Source: an uncultured Tateyamaria sp. (GTDB taxonomy: Bacteria > Pseudomonadota > Alphaproteobacteria > Rhodobacterales > Rhodobacteraceae). Taken from it: a DNA stretch of 64,000 nucleotides. How positions within the stretch are numbered: the stretch's first letter is position 1; every line of letters starts with the position of its first letter. The position numbers and the translations under genes were made by a program. Location of the stretch: positions 744,001 through 808,000 of the forward strand of contig NZ_CANNCF010000001.1 of the NCBI RefSeq assembly GCF_947503045.1, written 5' to 3'. Positions 24,780 through 34,576 of the stretch are shown piece after piece. Below the pieces are notes generated by a model. It did no database searches. It had not been told where the DNA came from and worked only from the letters and a program-made list of their open reading frames with translations.

Positions 24780-25942
24780 TCAGCGGCCTCGGTGCGCAGG
24801 CGCGCGGCCAGATCCTGCAGCACCTCGTCCGTGTGCTCGCCCAGACGGGGGGGCAGGCGGTGCACCTGCATCGGCGCCTCGCTCAGATGTACGGGAGAGC
24901 CAACCAGCGTCATGTCCCCCAGCACAGGGTGTTCGATCGGGCAGAGCATGCCGTTGATCTCGGTCTGCGCATCATCCAGCGCGTCGCCGAGCGACCGCAC
25001 GGGCGCACAAAGCAGGTCCTGCGCCTCGAGCCGCTCCAGCCAATAGGCCGAGCTGTTCGTCGCGATCTGGTCGCGAAAGATCTGCTGCAGGTGCGGCTTG
25101 TGGGTGCGCTGTACATCCAGCGTCGGGTAATGGGGCGAGAGATCTTCGATGTCCAGCGCCGCGCAGATGTCCTGCAGCGGATTGGCCTTGAACGCGCCGA
25201 CAATCACAATTGCACCGTCCGTTGTGTCAAACACGCCTGTCAGTGGCATCGCGGCCCAGTTCAGCACCTCGCGGTGCTTGGACCATTGCGCAGCCTCCTG
25301 CATCTGCATGGCGATCATGCTGTCATAAAGAGATACGCCAACCTGCTGGCCGCGCCCTGTTTTTTCACGCATCAAAAGGGCCGCCATGATGCCCTGCACC
25401 AGATGCATGCCTGCCGAATAGTCGCACAGCGTCGTGGGATAGATCGACTTGGGAATGGACGGGTCCTGGGTCTTTTCCATGACGCCTGACATGGCCTGCG
25501 CCAGCACGTCCTGCCCCCCCTTGTGGGCATAAGGGCCTGTGGGGCCATAGCCCGTGCCGGATGCGCAAATGATGCGCGGATTGATCTGGCTTAGCGCGCC
25601 ATACCCAAACCCCAGCCGGTCCATGACCCCTGCTCGAAAGTTGTCGACCACCACGTCTGCCGTGCGCACCAGATCAAGCACCTGCTGGCGGCCTTCGTCG
25701 GACTTGGTGTCTATCTCAACGGACCGCTTGTTGCGGTTGAGCGATGCAAACACGGCGTTGTTCATCGCCTCTTCGGAGCGCTCGCCAAAGAAGTTGCGGC
25801 TCAGATCGCCCGCGCCGGGGCGTTCGATCTTGATCACGTCGGCGCCGAAATCACCCAGCATCTGGGTCGCGCAGGGGCCAAGCATGACTTGGGTAAAGTC
25901 AATGACGCGGATGCCGCCAAGAGGCGTGTGTTCTTCTGACAT
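24776..25942 (-). CDS. CaiB/BaiF-family CoA transferase
   Basis: The 388-residue family III CoA transferase would activate a carboxylic acid by moving CoA from a donor. The N-terminal IRVIDFTQVMLGPCATQMLG, followed by DFGADVIKIERP, is the family hallmark. The start is the ATG at 25942 (MSEEHTPLGG); an in-frame start at 26059 lies inside the FAD gene and is rejected. It is 13 bp from the FAD oxidoreductase stop and overlaps the hydratase by 4 bp. Confidence 0.89.
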   Translation of the reverse strand: MSEEHTPLGGIRVIDFTQVMLGPCATQMLGDFGADVIKIERPGAGDLSRNFFGERSEEAMNNAVFASLNRNKRSVEIDTKSDEGRQQVLDLVRTADVVVDNFRAGVMDRLGFGYGALSQINPRIICASGTGYGPTGPYAHKGGQDVLAQAMSGVMEKTQDPSIPKSIYPTTLCDYSAGMHLVQGIMAALLMREKTGRGQQVGVSLYDSMIAMQMQEAAQWSKHREVLNWAAMPLTGVFDTTDGAIVIVGAFKANPLQDICAALDIEDLSPHYPTLDVQRTHKPHLQQIFRDQIATNSSAYWLERLEAQDLLCAPVRSLGDALDDAQTEINGMLCPIEHPVLGDMTLVGSPVHLSEAPMQVHRLPPRLGEHTDEVLQDLAARLRTEAAE

Positions 25943-25955
25943 GAGGTGGTCCTTG

Positions 25956-27323
25956 TTATTCTGCGGCAACAGAGCCGGAGAGCAGCGCATTGGGGGAGGG
26001 CACGTCGCCCGGATCGGCCCCTTGCGCCCGCATCTGTTTCTGAATGGCCTTGTGATCAACGTCGCGCAGGGCCTGATCGCTGTTCAGTGCCAAGGCCACG
26101 GCCACGCCTGCGGCCTCGCCCTGCGCCTGACAGGGCGGGATCTCGCGGCTGAGCTTTTGTGCATCACTTTCGACCGAATAGTGGCGCCCGGCCACGATCA
26201 GGTTGTCGATGCCCTTGGGCAGCAGCGCGCGGTAGGGCGTGTAATAATCGCGCCCGCGGCAGACCGTGTCATCAAAGTAGCGCCGGCTTTTGACGTCATC
26301 CTTGTTGACCACATATTCGCCCTGCAGCAGGCGGGTCTGGCGCACGCCCATCTGTTCGGCCGCCCCCAGCATGACCGAGTTTTCAAAGCCGGGGATGTTT
26401 TCCTTGGCAAAGGCATGCAGGTTCATCATCCGGTCGCGGCCCTCGCATTCGGCCTTGACCATGTCTTCGACCGATAGGCCGTCATAGCCGGGCATGTGTG
26501 GGCAGTTGCACCAGACGATGCCGGGCAGCGGCGTCTTGAGCCACCACATCCCCCAGGCCCCGCCGATCACGCGGCGCGCTTGACGGTCGAGTTTCTTGTA
26601 TTCTTCGGGTTCGGCAAATTCAAAGGCGATGGCCTTGTCCGTGTCCACATTTGCGATCCGGAACACGGTTGTCACGATGAACTGCCCGTCGGTGTAATCG
26701 GCCCCTGCAGCGACGCCGACATCCAGATCGCCCGTGGCATCGATCACGTATTGCGCGCGGATCACCTGACGGCCGAGCTTGGTCTGCGCGATCACGCCGG
26801 TGATCTTGCCGCCTTCGCGCAGGACATCGGAAAACCAGCTGTGGGTGCGCAGATTCACATCCGATTCGCGCACCATATCAAGGCTGACCCGCTTCCACGC
26901 ATCGGGGTCAAAGGCGACCGCGTGGATGATCGGTTGCGGCATCATCGCCTTGTGAAAATCGATGCAGCCCCAGCGCGACCATTTCTGCCACATCTCCCAA
27001 TTGGTCTGGTGGTCTTCGCGCGGCGGATAGACGGCGGCGTCCTGCTTTTCCAGCCGTTCGACAAATTCGCTGACAATGCCGGTGGTGACAATCTCGTTGC
27101 CCTCGTTGACCATGTCATCCAGCACCAGAACCATGCCGCCCGAGGCCATGCCGCCAAGGTGGTGATAGCGTTCGAGCAGGGTCACCGATGCACCGTTGCG
27201 TGCAGCCGAAATGGCGGCGGCATGACCGGCGGGGCCCGCCCCCACCACGACGACATCGCAATCGGCGACGACGGGAAGCTCCTCACCCTCGGACTTGACG
27301 AATGTTGTGTTGCGATCTGCCAT
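25956..27323 (-). CDS. FAD-dependent oxidoreductase
   Basis: The 455-residue flavoprotein has a Rossmann dinucleotide site near residue 20 (CDVVVVGAGPAGHAAAISAA) and an HLGGMASGGMVLVLDD loop, as in FAD_oxidored family proteins. NLIVAGRHYSVESDAQKLSR near the C-terminus is the second FAD contact. It has no signal peptide. It lies between the transporter genes and the CoA-transferase gene, so it may carry out an early oxidation; the co-encoded ferredoxin may take the electrons. The substrate is unknown. Confidence 0.83.
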   Translation of the reverse strand: MADRNTTFVKSEGEELPVVADCDVVVVGAGPAGHAAAISAARNGASVTLLERYHHLGGMASGGMVLVLDDMVNEGNEIVTTGIVSEFVERLEKQDAAVYPPREDHQTNWEMWQKWSRWGCIDFHKAMMPQPIIHAVAFDPDAWKRVSLDMVRESDVNLRTHSWFSDVLREGGKITGVIAQTKLGRQVIRAQYVIDATGDLDVGVAAGADYTDGQFIVTTVFRIANVDTDKAIAFEFAEPEEYKKLDRQARRVIGGAWGMWWLKTPLPGIVWCNCPHMPGYDGLSVEDMVKAECEGRDRMMNLHAFAKENIPGFENSVMLGAAEQMGVRQTRLLQGEYVVNKDDVKSRRYFDDTVCRGRDYYTPYRALLPKGIDNLIVAGRHYSVESDAQKLSREIPPCQAQGEAAGVAVALALNSDQALRDVDHKAIQKQMRAQGADPGDVPSPNALLSGSVAAE

Positions 27324-27383
27324 AACAGGTCCTTTCTATTGTCGCCCTGCCCGCAGGCAGAGAAGCGTGGCGGCGTCTGCGCG

Positions 27384-28187
27384 CTACCAGCGGATGATCA
27401 GTTTTTCGGCAATCGAGACGCTGGCAAACAGCAGCACCGACAGGCCGGATGAGACGAAAACGGTTGCGTAAAGTAGCGGCGAGCGGAAGTTGAAGGTGCT
27501 TTCGATGATCAGCGCCCCGAGGCCGACATTTGCCCCAATCCACTCGCCCACGATGGCGCCGATCACGCAGGTCGTGGAAGCGATCTTGAGCGCCGAGAAC
27601 AGGAACGGCAGCGACGAGGGCAGCCGGATTTTCCAGAACACCTCGGATTTGGAGGCCGACAGGATGCGCGCCAGTTCCAGCGTTTGCGGCGACACCGATT
27701 GCAACCCGCGCACCATGTTCACAAGCGTCGGAAAGAAGCAGATCAGGGCCGCAATCACGACCTTGGCGGTCATCCCGGGGCCAAAGATCAGCACAAGGAT
27801 CGGCGCGATGGCAAGGATCGGAATGGTGTTGATAAAGACCGCGATGGGAAAGAACGCGCGCTCGACCGAGCGGCTGTGCACAAAGGCGACGGCGATGAGG
27901 ATGGCGGTCATGTTTCCGATGAAAAAGCCCGAGATCGCCTCGATCAGAGTGGGCCAGAAATTGCGCATCAACAGTGGGAATTCGGAAACGAAAACGCCTA
28001 GGATGTCGGTTGGGGCAGGGGCGATATATTGTGGTACGCCGAACAGGCGCACGCCCACCTGCCAGATCACCAACAGTGCAAAGGCGGTGCCAACCGGCAC
28101 ACCGATATCGATCAGCCGCTGGTGCGTTGCCTTGGACATCCGCGGGGACTGCGCCGCGTCAGTCACGGGTGTTTCGGTCACCGCCAT
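27384..28187 (-). CDS. ABC transporter permease, NitT/TauT type
   Basis: The 267-residue inner-membrane permease has about six hydrophobic helices. The EAA-type loop lies in ILSASKSEVFWKIRLPSSLP. This arrangement is typical of importers for nitrate, taurine, sulfonates and pyrimidine precursors. I used the ATG at 28187, whose TGATG overlaps the end of the ATPase gene, rather than one 36 bp upstream. It forms the membrane part of the importer with the two genes before it. Confidence 0.9.
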   Translation of the reverse strand: MAVTETPVTDAAQSPRMSKATHQRLIDIGVPVGTAFALLVIWQVGVRLFGVPQYIAPAPTDILGVFVSEFPLLMRNFWPTLIEAISGFFIGNMTAILIAVAFVHSRSVERAFFPIAVFINTIPILAIAPILVLIFGPGMTAKVVIAALICFFPTLVNMVRGLQSVSPQTLELARILSASKSEVFWKIRLPSSLPFLFSALKIASTTCVIGAIVGEWIGANVGLGALIIESTFNFRSPLLYATVFVSSGLSVLLFASVSIAEKLIIRW

Positions 28188-28990
28188 CAGCAGTCCTCCA
28201 GGAGTTTGCGCAAACGTCCACAATAAGCGTTGAAATCCGGGGCCTCGCGCAGCGCGATTTCGCGCGGGAAGGGCAGGCCGATCTCGACCACTTCCTTGAT
28301 GCGGCCGGGGTTAGCTTTCAGCATCAACACCTTTTGGCCGAGGAATATGGCCTCGGGGATCGAGTGGGTGACAAACAGGATCGTCGTGCCGGTTTCTTTC
28401 CAGATGTCGAGCAATTGCAAATTCAGATGGTCGCGCGTCATCTCGTCAAGCGCGCCAAAGGGTTCGTCCATCAACAGCAGCTTGGGCTGGCACACCAGTG
28501 CGCGTGCAATCGCGACCCGCTGGCGCATCCCGCCGGACAGTTCATGGGGCAGCGCGTTTTCGCGCCCCTTCAACCCGACAAGCTCCAGCAGTTCATGCGG
28601 AGTGCGGTCGCCGGTTGGAATGGTGATGCCGCGCTTGCGCCCGATCTCGAGCGGCAGTTCGACATTCTTGAGTGCGCTTCGCCAGGGCAGCAGCGTTGCG
28701 TCTTGAAAAACAAAGGCAAATTCCCGCGCCAGTCGCGCGGCCTCGGTGGTCTTGCCGAGGATTTCCACCGATCCGCTGGCCGGTGGCACAAGGTCAGAGA
28801 CCAGCCGCAGCATCGTGGATTTGCCGCAGCCCGATGGCCCGAGGATGGTCCAGAACTCACCCGCCTCGATATCCAGCGAAATGTCCCGCAGCGCGGTGAA
28901 ATCGCCAAATTTCACTGACGCCTGCGACAAGGAAGCCGCGATAACGCGACTTCCCTGAGTTTGTGTGTGGCTGCCATCCACTGCGTTCAC
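28187..28990 (-). CDS. ABC transporter ATP-binding protein, NitT/TauT type
   Basis: The 267-residue nucleotide-binding subunit has Walker [10 protein letters not shown] near residue 53, signature [16 protein letters not shown], and Walker [14 protein letters not shown]. It matches the SsuB/TauB group. Its start overlaps the end of the binding-protein gene by 4 bp and its stop overlaps the permease start, so the three subunits are translated together. ATP hydrolysis here powers import. Confidence 0.92.
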   Translation of the reverse strand: MNAVDGSHTQTQGSRVIAASLSQASVKFGDFTALRDISLDIEAGEFWTILGPSGCGKSTMLRLVSDLVPPASGSVEILGKTTEAARLAREFAFVFQDATLLPWRSALKNVELPLEIGRKRGITIPTGDRTPHELLELVGLKGRENALPHELSGGMRQRVAIARALVCQPKLLLMDEPFGALDEMTRDHLNLQLLDIWKETGTTILFVTHSIPEAIFLGQKVLMLKANPGRIKEVVEIGLPFPREIALREAPDFNAYCGRLRKLLEDC

Positions 28991-30021
28991 CCGATTTTTG
29001 GACGGGCGTCGGCAGTGGCGTTCAGAACATCCAGCGTCATGATGTCCTCAAGCTTGGGCGCACCGTTGGCGAATTGGCCAAGGGTGTCATAGGTGTCGAT
29101 CTGCGCCTGCCAGTTCCCGGCATCCATCTGACCCCAGCCGTTTGCGGCCGTCTTGTCGTTGAAGGAAAAGCCCAGAACCAGATCGACAGCTTTCATCTCG
29201 CTGTCCTTGTCGAGGTTGGGATACCGCTCGACCAATGCCTCGACCCCTGCAGCGGGATCGGCATGTACAGCGCCCCATCCTTTCGAGATGGCGCGGATGG
29301 CTGCGGTGATCTTGTCGCCGTCCTCGTCCAGAAACTTGTCGGTGGTGTAGTAGGGGTTGGCATAAAGCTGGATGCCCGCGTCCCACAACATCATGTCGAC
29401 CCGCTCGTCGCCCAGAACGGACAGCGCGCCGACATTGGTCTGCCAGCCTGTCACGGCATCGACCTGGCCCGATTTCAGTGCGGCCATGTCGCCGCCCATC
29501 ACGACAACTTCGACGTCATCTTCGGAAATGCCGTTCTTGGCCAGCAAGGCGCGCAGCAGGATTTGCGCGGTGCCTTGGGTGCCGATCTTTTTGCCAACCA
29601 TGTCTTTTGGTTCGCGGATCGGGTTTCCGGTCAGGGAAAAGTAGGTGAACGGGTGCTGCTGATATCCGGCCGCCACGCATTTGATCGGCAGCCCGGCAGA
29701 GCGGGCCAGCATCAGTGACGGCGAGGACGAGATCGAGGCAAAGTTGTTGGCGCCAGAGGCCACCGAGGCGACGCCGTCGATGTTCGGCCCGCCGGGCACA
29801 ATCTCCAGCTCAAGGCCCTCATCGGCAAAATAGCCGAGCTTGTCGGCCATCACTTCACCCAGAATACCATTGGATGCGAGCCATCCAAGTTGCATTCGAA
29901 TTTTGTATCCATCAGCGGCATGGGCGGGTCCGACGGACAAAAATGAACCGGTGCTGGCCAAGCCGGCCATCGCACCCATTCCCGTCAGGACTCCGCGGCG
30001 GTTCAAATCGTATTTCGCCAT
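28987..30021 (-). CDS. ABC transporter substrate-binding protein (NMT1/THI5-like)
   Basis: The 344-residue periplasmic binding protein has a twin-arginine-type leader ([20 protein letters not shown], ending near AHAAD). The mature part begins [20 protein letters not shown], as in NMT1/THI5-like proteins that bind thiamine precursors, nitrate analogues or sulfonates. The ATG at 30021 is chosen because it begins the leader. It is the first gene of the operon and divergent from a LysR gene. Confidence 0.89.
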   Translation of the reverse strand: MAKYDLNRRGVLTGMGAMAGLASTGSFLSVGPAHAADGYKIRMQLGWLASNGILGEVMADKLGYFADEGLELEIVPGGPNIDGVASVASGANNFASISSSPSLMLARSAGLPIKCVAAGYQQHPFTYFSLTGNPIREPKDMVGKKIGTQGTAQILLRALLAKNGISEDDVEVVVMGGDMAALKSGQVDAVTGWQTNVGALSVLGDERVDMMLWDAGIQLYANPYYTTDKFLDEDGDKITAAIRAISKGWGAVHADPAAGVEALVERYPNLDKDSEMKAVDLVLGFSFNDKTAANGWGQMDAGNWQAQIDTYDTLGQFANGAPKLEDIMTLDVLNATADARPKIG

Positions 30022-30155
30022 GTGGCTATACTCCCAGTTGGTTTTGATTCTTCGCGCGGTACCTGATGCTAGACATGGCCAAAGCGATGCGCATAGGATC
30101 GAATTTGCCACATAGTGATGCTTTTTTTGCATCGCTGCATACGAGGGGATCCACG

Positions 30156-31061
30156 ATGCATGATAAGTTCTTGACATATCTGGATGAAGTCGCCCGCCAG
30201 GGGTCGTTCCGAAAGGCGGCTGCCATTCTGAATGTCGCCTCCTCTTCGGTGAACCGAAAGATCATCACCGTCGAAGAGAGCCTCGGCACCCGCATCTTTG
30301 ATCGCCATGCCGACGGAGTTGAACTGACCGAGGCGGGGGCCGTCTTGCTGGAACATTGCCGCAAGACGATGTTCGACTACCAAAAAATCCTCAGCCGGAT
30401 CGAAGACATCAGCGAATTACGCTCTGGCCATATCCACATCTCGACGCTGGATTCGGTGGCCCACAGCGTGCTGCCCAAGGTTCTGGACCAGTTTTCGCAA
30501 AGCCACCCGGATATCCGCTATACGATCCAGACCGCGCAACCCGAAGAGGTGATGATGGGGGTGGCGGATGGTGAAGTGAATATCGGCATCTCGTTCTGCA
30601 ACGATCTGCTGCCGGGTGTGCGGGTGCATTCGGAAAAGGCCACGCCGATTGGCGCGATCTTGCGCCCTGATCACCCGATGGCAGAACGCGACGCGCTGGA
30701 CCTTGCCGACCTGCCGATGTTTCAGGTTGTGCGTTCGTTTGATGGGCGCGCGCGGCAATCCCTGTTCAATGACGCCATTGACGGGGCCGATGTTGAATTG
30801 CCCACGCAGTTGATCACGAATTCACTGCCGCTGGCCCGGTCCCTGATCCTCAGCAACCATGGCATAGGCATCTATTCTAAGATCGGCTTTCTCGAGGAAA
30901 TCGAGCGGGGCGAGCTGCGCTATATCACCGTGCTGTCGCCGGTGCTGAAGGACCTCAAGATCGGCATCCTGACGTCATCGCGCCATCATCCGACCCCGGC
31001 CACGCATCTGATGTGCCGCTCTCTGGCCAAGGCGCTCAAGGCGCTCAGGCTGGATTCCTGA
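30156..31061 (+). CDS. LysR-family transcriptional regulator
   Basis: The 301-residue regulator has an N-terminal winged helix (residues about 1-60: KFLTYLDEVARQGSFRKAAA, SSSVNRKIITVEESLGT) and a C-terminal periplasmic-binding-protein-like inducer domain. It is transcribed away from the ABC-transporter operon across a 134-bp gap; LysR proteins commonly control the divergent neighbour and themselves. The ATG at 30156 (MHDKFLTYL) is the natural start. The inducer is probably a compound handled by the operon. Confidence 0.9.
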   Translation: MHDKFLTYLDEVARQGSFRKAAAILNVASSSVNRKIITVEESLGTRIFDRHADGVELTEAGAVLLEHCRKTMFDYQKILSRIEDISELRSGHIHISTLDSVAHSVLPKVLDQFSQSHPDIRYTIQTAQPEEVMMGVADGEVNIGISFCNDLLPGVRVHSEKATPIGAILRPDHPMAERDALDLADLPMFQVVRSFDGRARQSLFNDAIDGADVELPTQLITNSLPLARSLILSNHGIGIYSKIGFLEEIERGELRYITVLSPVLKDLKIGILTSSRHHPTPATHLMCRSLAKALKALRLDS

Positions 31062-31080
31062 CCGCGCTCTGCTGAGTGCT

Positions 31081-32775
31081 TCATGCCGGAACGACCTGCC
31101 CCAGACTGGCCAACACATCCCGCAACTGGCGCGCCTCTTTGACCGGCAGCGAGGGCAGGGGGCTGTCGCGGCCCCTGAGCGACAGCGGGATCATGTCTTC
31201 CTCTGGCAGAACATGCCCGGCGGCCTGCAGCGTGTCTTGCGAAATCAGGGCCTGCACCTGCAGCTCTTTTGTGCCCCCTTCAAGGCGCGAGGCGGTGTTG
31301 ACCGTGTCCCCGATCAGAGTGCGCGGGGCCTGACCTGCGGCACCAATTTCGCCCAGAACCACATTGCCCAGATGCACGCCAATGCCGATGGCGACGGGGG
31401 CTGCGCCCTCGTCTGCGAGTGTCTTGTTGAACCGTTCCAGCGCGTGGCCGATCCCCTCGACCGCCGTTATCGCGGCACGGGCCGAGGTTTCGGGCGTGTC
31501 GGTCTCGAACACCGCCATCAGCCCGTCGCCCATGTATTTGTCGACCGTGCCCCCGGCCTTGAGGATCGGTGGTACGATCTCGTCAAAGAAGCGGTTGAGC
31601 AGGAACACCACGTCATAGGGCAATTGCCCGTCCGTGCGCGCAGTGAACCCGCGCATGTCCAGAAACAGCACGGCCAGTTGCGCCTCTTTGCCTTGGGAGG
31701 CGTGGGCGCGGCTGCGCTTGCCGTCCGGGGCAAAGACGCGAAACACTGAAACCGGGCCGTTGGGACGCATCTGGCAGGCAAGACGGGCGCCGGGCGGGGC
31801 ACCGACGGCGGCCAGCGTGCGCCGCTCGGCCTCGGATGGTGGGGGCAGATCATCCAGCCCTTCTTCGACAATCACGCGGCAGGTGGTGCAGCGCCCGCGC
31901 CCGCCACAAAGGGCGGTGTGCGCCACCCCGTTGGCGCGCGAGGTTTCCAACAGGGTTTGGCCCCGTGGCGCGCGCACTGCGGGGCCGTCGATATACTGGA
32001 TCCGGATCGGTTTGCGCATGGCTGCCACGATGCGCCGCACGCCAAAGATCAGCACCGCAAAGGCCAGCAGCGCCCAGACAAACCACGTCGACATCCTGTC
32101 GATCTCGGCCAGTCTGGCAAAGCCGTCGGCATCGGGCCACTGCCAGACATCGCGCGCCAGTTGCGCCGCGCGCGCATCCTGCAACAGGCCATCCATTACC
32201 CGCGCTGACAGCACAAAGCCGAGGATCGCGAGGGTGGGGACCAGAACCGCGATCCCGGTCAGCCAGGGCAGCACCGCCTGCCACCAGCGCGTGACGCGCA
32301 GCCACATGTGCAGGCCGATGCAGCCGTGCACCCATGTGATGATGACCAGCAGCGCCTGCATCCAGCCATCCCACGTGGTCCAGATCAGCGCATTCACATA
32401 GCCAAGCATGGTCGTCACGCCCAGCACCTCGTGGGCGGCGCGGGTGTAGATGACGTGGCTGACAAGGATCAGCGGGATGATCAGACCCAGCACGATCTGC
32501 ACCACATCCCGCAGCGGCATGCGCAGGGTGCGGGCCAAAGCGACCTTGCCCAGCGACAGCGCCATGTGCGCAAACAGCGCCAGCCCCATGATCAGCGTGC
32601 CCGCATCCGAGCGGACAATCCAAAGCCGCACGCGCTGAAATGCGTCAAAAAAGTCCGGTGAAATCAGGACTGAAGCCAGGTTAAGCAGGTGCAGGGCCAC
32701 ATAGATCATCAAGATCAGGCCCGATGCGATCCTGATCCGGGTCGCCCAACTGCCACGCCACAGCACGTGTGTCAT
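31081..32775 (-). CDS. Membrane adenylate cyclase with 2Fe-2S ferredoxin domain
   Basis: The 564-residue protein joins three modules. The N-terminal half (about 1-260) is a membrane domain of six or seven helices with several histidines, including HGCIGLHMWL, which could bind haem. Residues about 270-345 form a plant-type 2Fe-2S domain with CGGRGRCTTC and a later LACQ cysteine. The C-terminus is a class III cyclase domain: LFLDMRGFTA (metal Asp), KYMGDGLMAVF (Lys and second Asp of an ATP cyclase) and NTASRLEGG. It would make cAMP in response to membrane redox state. The trigger is inferred, not shown. It ends 19 bp from the LysR stop, convergently. Confidence 0.85.
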   Translation of the reverse strand: MTHVLWRGSWATRIRIASGLILMIYVALHLLNLASVLISPDFFDAFQRVRLWIVRSDAGTLIMGLALFAHMALSLGKVALARTLRMPLRDVVQIVLGLIIPLILVSHVIYTRAAHEVLGVTTMLGYVNALIWTTWDGWMQALLVIITWVHGCIGLHMWLRVTRWWQAVLPWLTGIAVLVPTLAILGFVLSARVMDGLLQDARAAQLARDVWQWPDADGFARLAEIDRMSTWFVWALLAFAVLIFGVRRIVAAMRKPIRIQYIDGPAVRAPRGQTLLETSRANGVAHTALCGGRGRCTTCRVIVEEGLDDLPPPSEAERRTLAAVGAPPGARLACQMRPNGPVSVFRVFAPDGKRSRAHASQGKEAQLAVLFLDMRGFTARTDGQLPYDVVFLLNRFFDEIVPPILKAGGTVDKYMGDGLMAVFETDTPETSARAAITAVEGIGHALERFNKTLADEGAAPVAIGIGVHLGNVVLGEIGAAGQAPRTLIGDTVNTASRLEGGTKELQVQALISQDTLQAAGHVLPEEDMIPLSLRGRDSPLPSLPVKEARQLRDVLASLGQVVPA

Positions 32776-32878
32776 CCTGTTCCCTCAATCCTGTCTGTTG
32801 CCGTCACAGTGGCGTGCGTTGCCGACACGGTCAATCGTGGCCGCGCAGCTTGCTGACAACAACAACTGGAAACCGGAT

Positions 32879-33874
32879 TTATTCAGCCACCGCGCCGTAG
32901 CCTACAGGCTCGGCAGTGTCCTGTTCTTCGGGCAGTTCGTTTTCTGAGATGAACCGCTCGGCCTCGAGTGCCGCCATGCAGCCCATGCCCGCCGACGTGA
33001 CCGCCTGACGGTATTTGTGATCGGTCAGATCGCCTGCGGCGAAAACACCGGGGATCGAGGTTTCGGTGCTGTCGGGCTTGGTCACCACGTAGCCGCCCAT
33101 ATGGGTGTCGAGCACGTCCTTGACCAATTCGTTGGCGGGCGCGTGGCCGATGGCGACAAAAACGCCCTTGGCCGGAATGTCCGTGATCTCGCCCGTCTTG
33201 GTGTGGCGCACCTTGACCCCCTCGACGCCCAACGGCGCGTCCGAGCCATAGACCTCGTCCAGTTCGTGGAACCAGAGCGGTACGATCTTGGGGTTCTTTT
33301 CGAGGCGGTTGATCAGGATCTTTTCGGCCCGCAGCTCGTCGCGGCGGTGGATCAGCGTGACCTTGGAGGCGAAATTGGTCAGAAACAGCGCCTCTTCGAC
33401 GGCTGTGTTGCCGCCGCCGATCACCACGATTTCCTGACCGCGATAAAAGAACCCGTCGCAGGTCGCACAGGCCGACACGCCAAAGCCCTTGAACTTTTCC
33501 TCAGACGGCAGGCCAAGCCACTTGGCGCGCGCGCCGGTCGCGAGAATGATCGCGTCCGCAACATAGACCGTGCCGCTGTCAGACTGCGCCACAAAGGGAC
33601 GGCGCGAAAAATCGACCGAAGAGATGATGTCGCCGATGATCTCGCAGCCCATCGCCTTTGCGTGCGCTTCCATCCGGACCATCAGGTCGGGGCCCTGCAC
33701 CTCGGTGTCGCCGGGCCAGTTTTCCACTTCGGTGGTGGTGGTCAGTTGTCCGCCGGGCTCGATTCCCTGCACAAGGATCGGGTTCAGCATCGCGCGGCTG
33801 GCATAGACGCCCGCCGTATAGCCCGCAGGGCCAGAGCCGATGATCAGAACCTTGGTGCGTTTCGTGTCGGGCAT
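32879..33874 (-). CDS. trxB: Thioredoxin-disulfide reductase
   Basis: NADPH-dependent flavoenzyme of about 331 residues that keeps thioredoxin reduced in the cytoplasm. The FAD site is [20 protein letters not shown], the redox disulfide is [11 protein letters not shown], and the NADPH site is [18 protein letters not shown]. The start is the ATG at 33874 (MPDTKRTKV); the frame upstream has no protein character. A divergent Lrp-type regulator follows, a gene pair often kept in this group. Confidence 0.96.
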   Translation of the reverse strand: MPDTKRTKVLIIGSGPAGYTAGVYASRAMLNPILVQGIEPGGQLTTTTEVENWPGDTEVQGPDLMVRMEAHAKAMGCEIIGDIISSVDFSRRPFVAQSDSGTVYVADAIILATGARAKWLGLPSEEKFKGFGVSACATCDGFFYRGQEIVVIGGGNTAVEEALFLTNFASKVTLIHRRDELRAEKILINRLEKNPKIVPLWFHELDEVYGSDAPLGVEGVKVRHTKTGEITDIPAKGVFVAIGHAPANELVKDVLDTHMGGYVVTKPDSTETSIPGVFAAGDLTDHKYRQAVTSAGMGCMAALEAERFISENELPEEQDTAEPVGYGAVAE

Positions 33875-33999
33875 GGAGCTCTCCTGGCAGCGGGGACAAC
33901 GCAGATGATATAGACGCGCGCTGCGGCGGTTTGAACCCCGATTGTGGCAGGCTGGGTTGTGCGCTGTGCATGACACGCGCCCGAGGAAATTTCCGAATG

Positions 34000-34027
34000 T
34001 TGCGCAAATGTGAAATAATATTGCGCA
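34000..34027. promoter_or_regulatory. Paired TTGCGCA sites in the trxB-lrp intergenic region
   Basis: TTGCGCA occurs at 34000-34006 and again at 34021-34027, exactly 21 bp apart (two helical turns). The second copy overlaps a -35 element; the -10 TATAAC follows at 34043-34048 after 16 bp. The spacing suits an Lrp-type dimer binding next to its own promoter. Confidence 0.45.
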
Positions 34028-34071
34028 GGCCTGCAAGGCTGCTATAACATCCGCAAAATTAGGGGGCGCAG

Positions 34072-34572
34072 ATGGCAAGCACGCGACTTGATCCGATTGA
34101 TCGCAAGATACTGGCGGAATTGCAGGCAGATGGTCGCATGACCAATGTCGAGCTTGCCAAACGGGTGGGCATATCCGCACCACCCTGCCTGCGCCGTGTG
34201 CGTACTTTGGAAGAGGCGGGCTATATCCGCGGATACCATGCGGATGTGGATGCCCATGTGCTGGGGTTCGAGGTGCAGGTCTTTGCCAATGTGGGCCTCG
34301 CCAGTCAGGCCGAGGCGGATCTGAGCGCCTTTGAGGAACGCTGCCGCGCCTGGCCGTTGGTGCGCGAGTGCCACATGTTGAACGGCGAGGTCGATTTCAT
34401 TCTGAAATGCGTGGCCCCGGACCTGTCCAGTTTCCAGAGCTTTCTCACCGGTGAATTGCTGACCACGCCAAATGTGGAATCGGTCAAGACGTCGCTGGTG
34501 ATCCGGCAGGCCAAGGATGCCCCCGGCGTGCCGTTTGATGTGCTTGAGGAGCGGCTGGCCAAATCGGCCTGA
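34072..34572 (+). CDS. Lrp/AsnC-family transcriptional regulator
   Basis: The 166-residue regulator has an N-terminal helix-turn-helix ([20 protein letters not shown] then [20 protein letters not shown]) and a C-terminal RAM ligand-binding domain ([13 protein letters not shown] onwards). It belongs to the feast/famine group and is divergent from trxB. It may regulate itself through the paired sites found upstream. The controlled pathway and ligand are unknown. Confidence 0.92.
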   Translation: MASTRLDPIDRKILAELQADGRMTNVELAKRVGISAPPCLRRVRTLEEAGYIRGYHADVDAHVLGFEVQVFANVGLASQAEADLSAFEERCRAWPLVRECHMLNGEVDFILKCVAPDLSSFQSFLTGELLTTPNVESVKTSLVIRQAKDAPGVPFDVLEERLAKSA

Positions 34573-34576
34573 GCCG

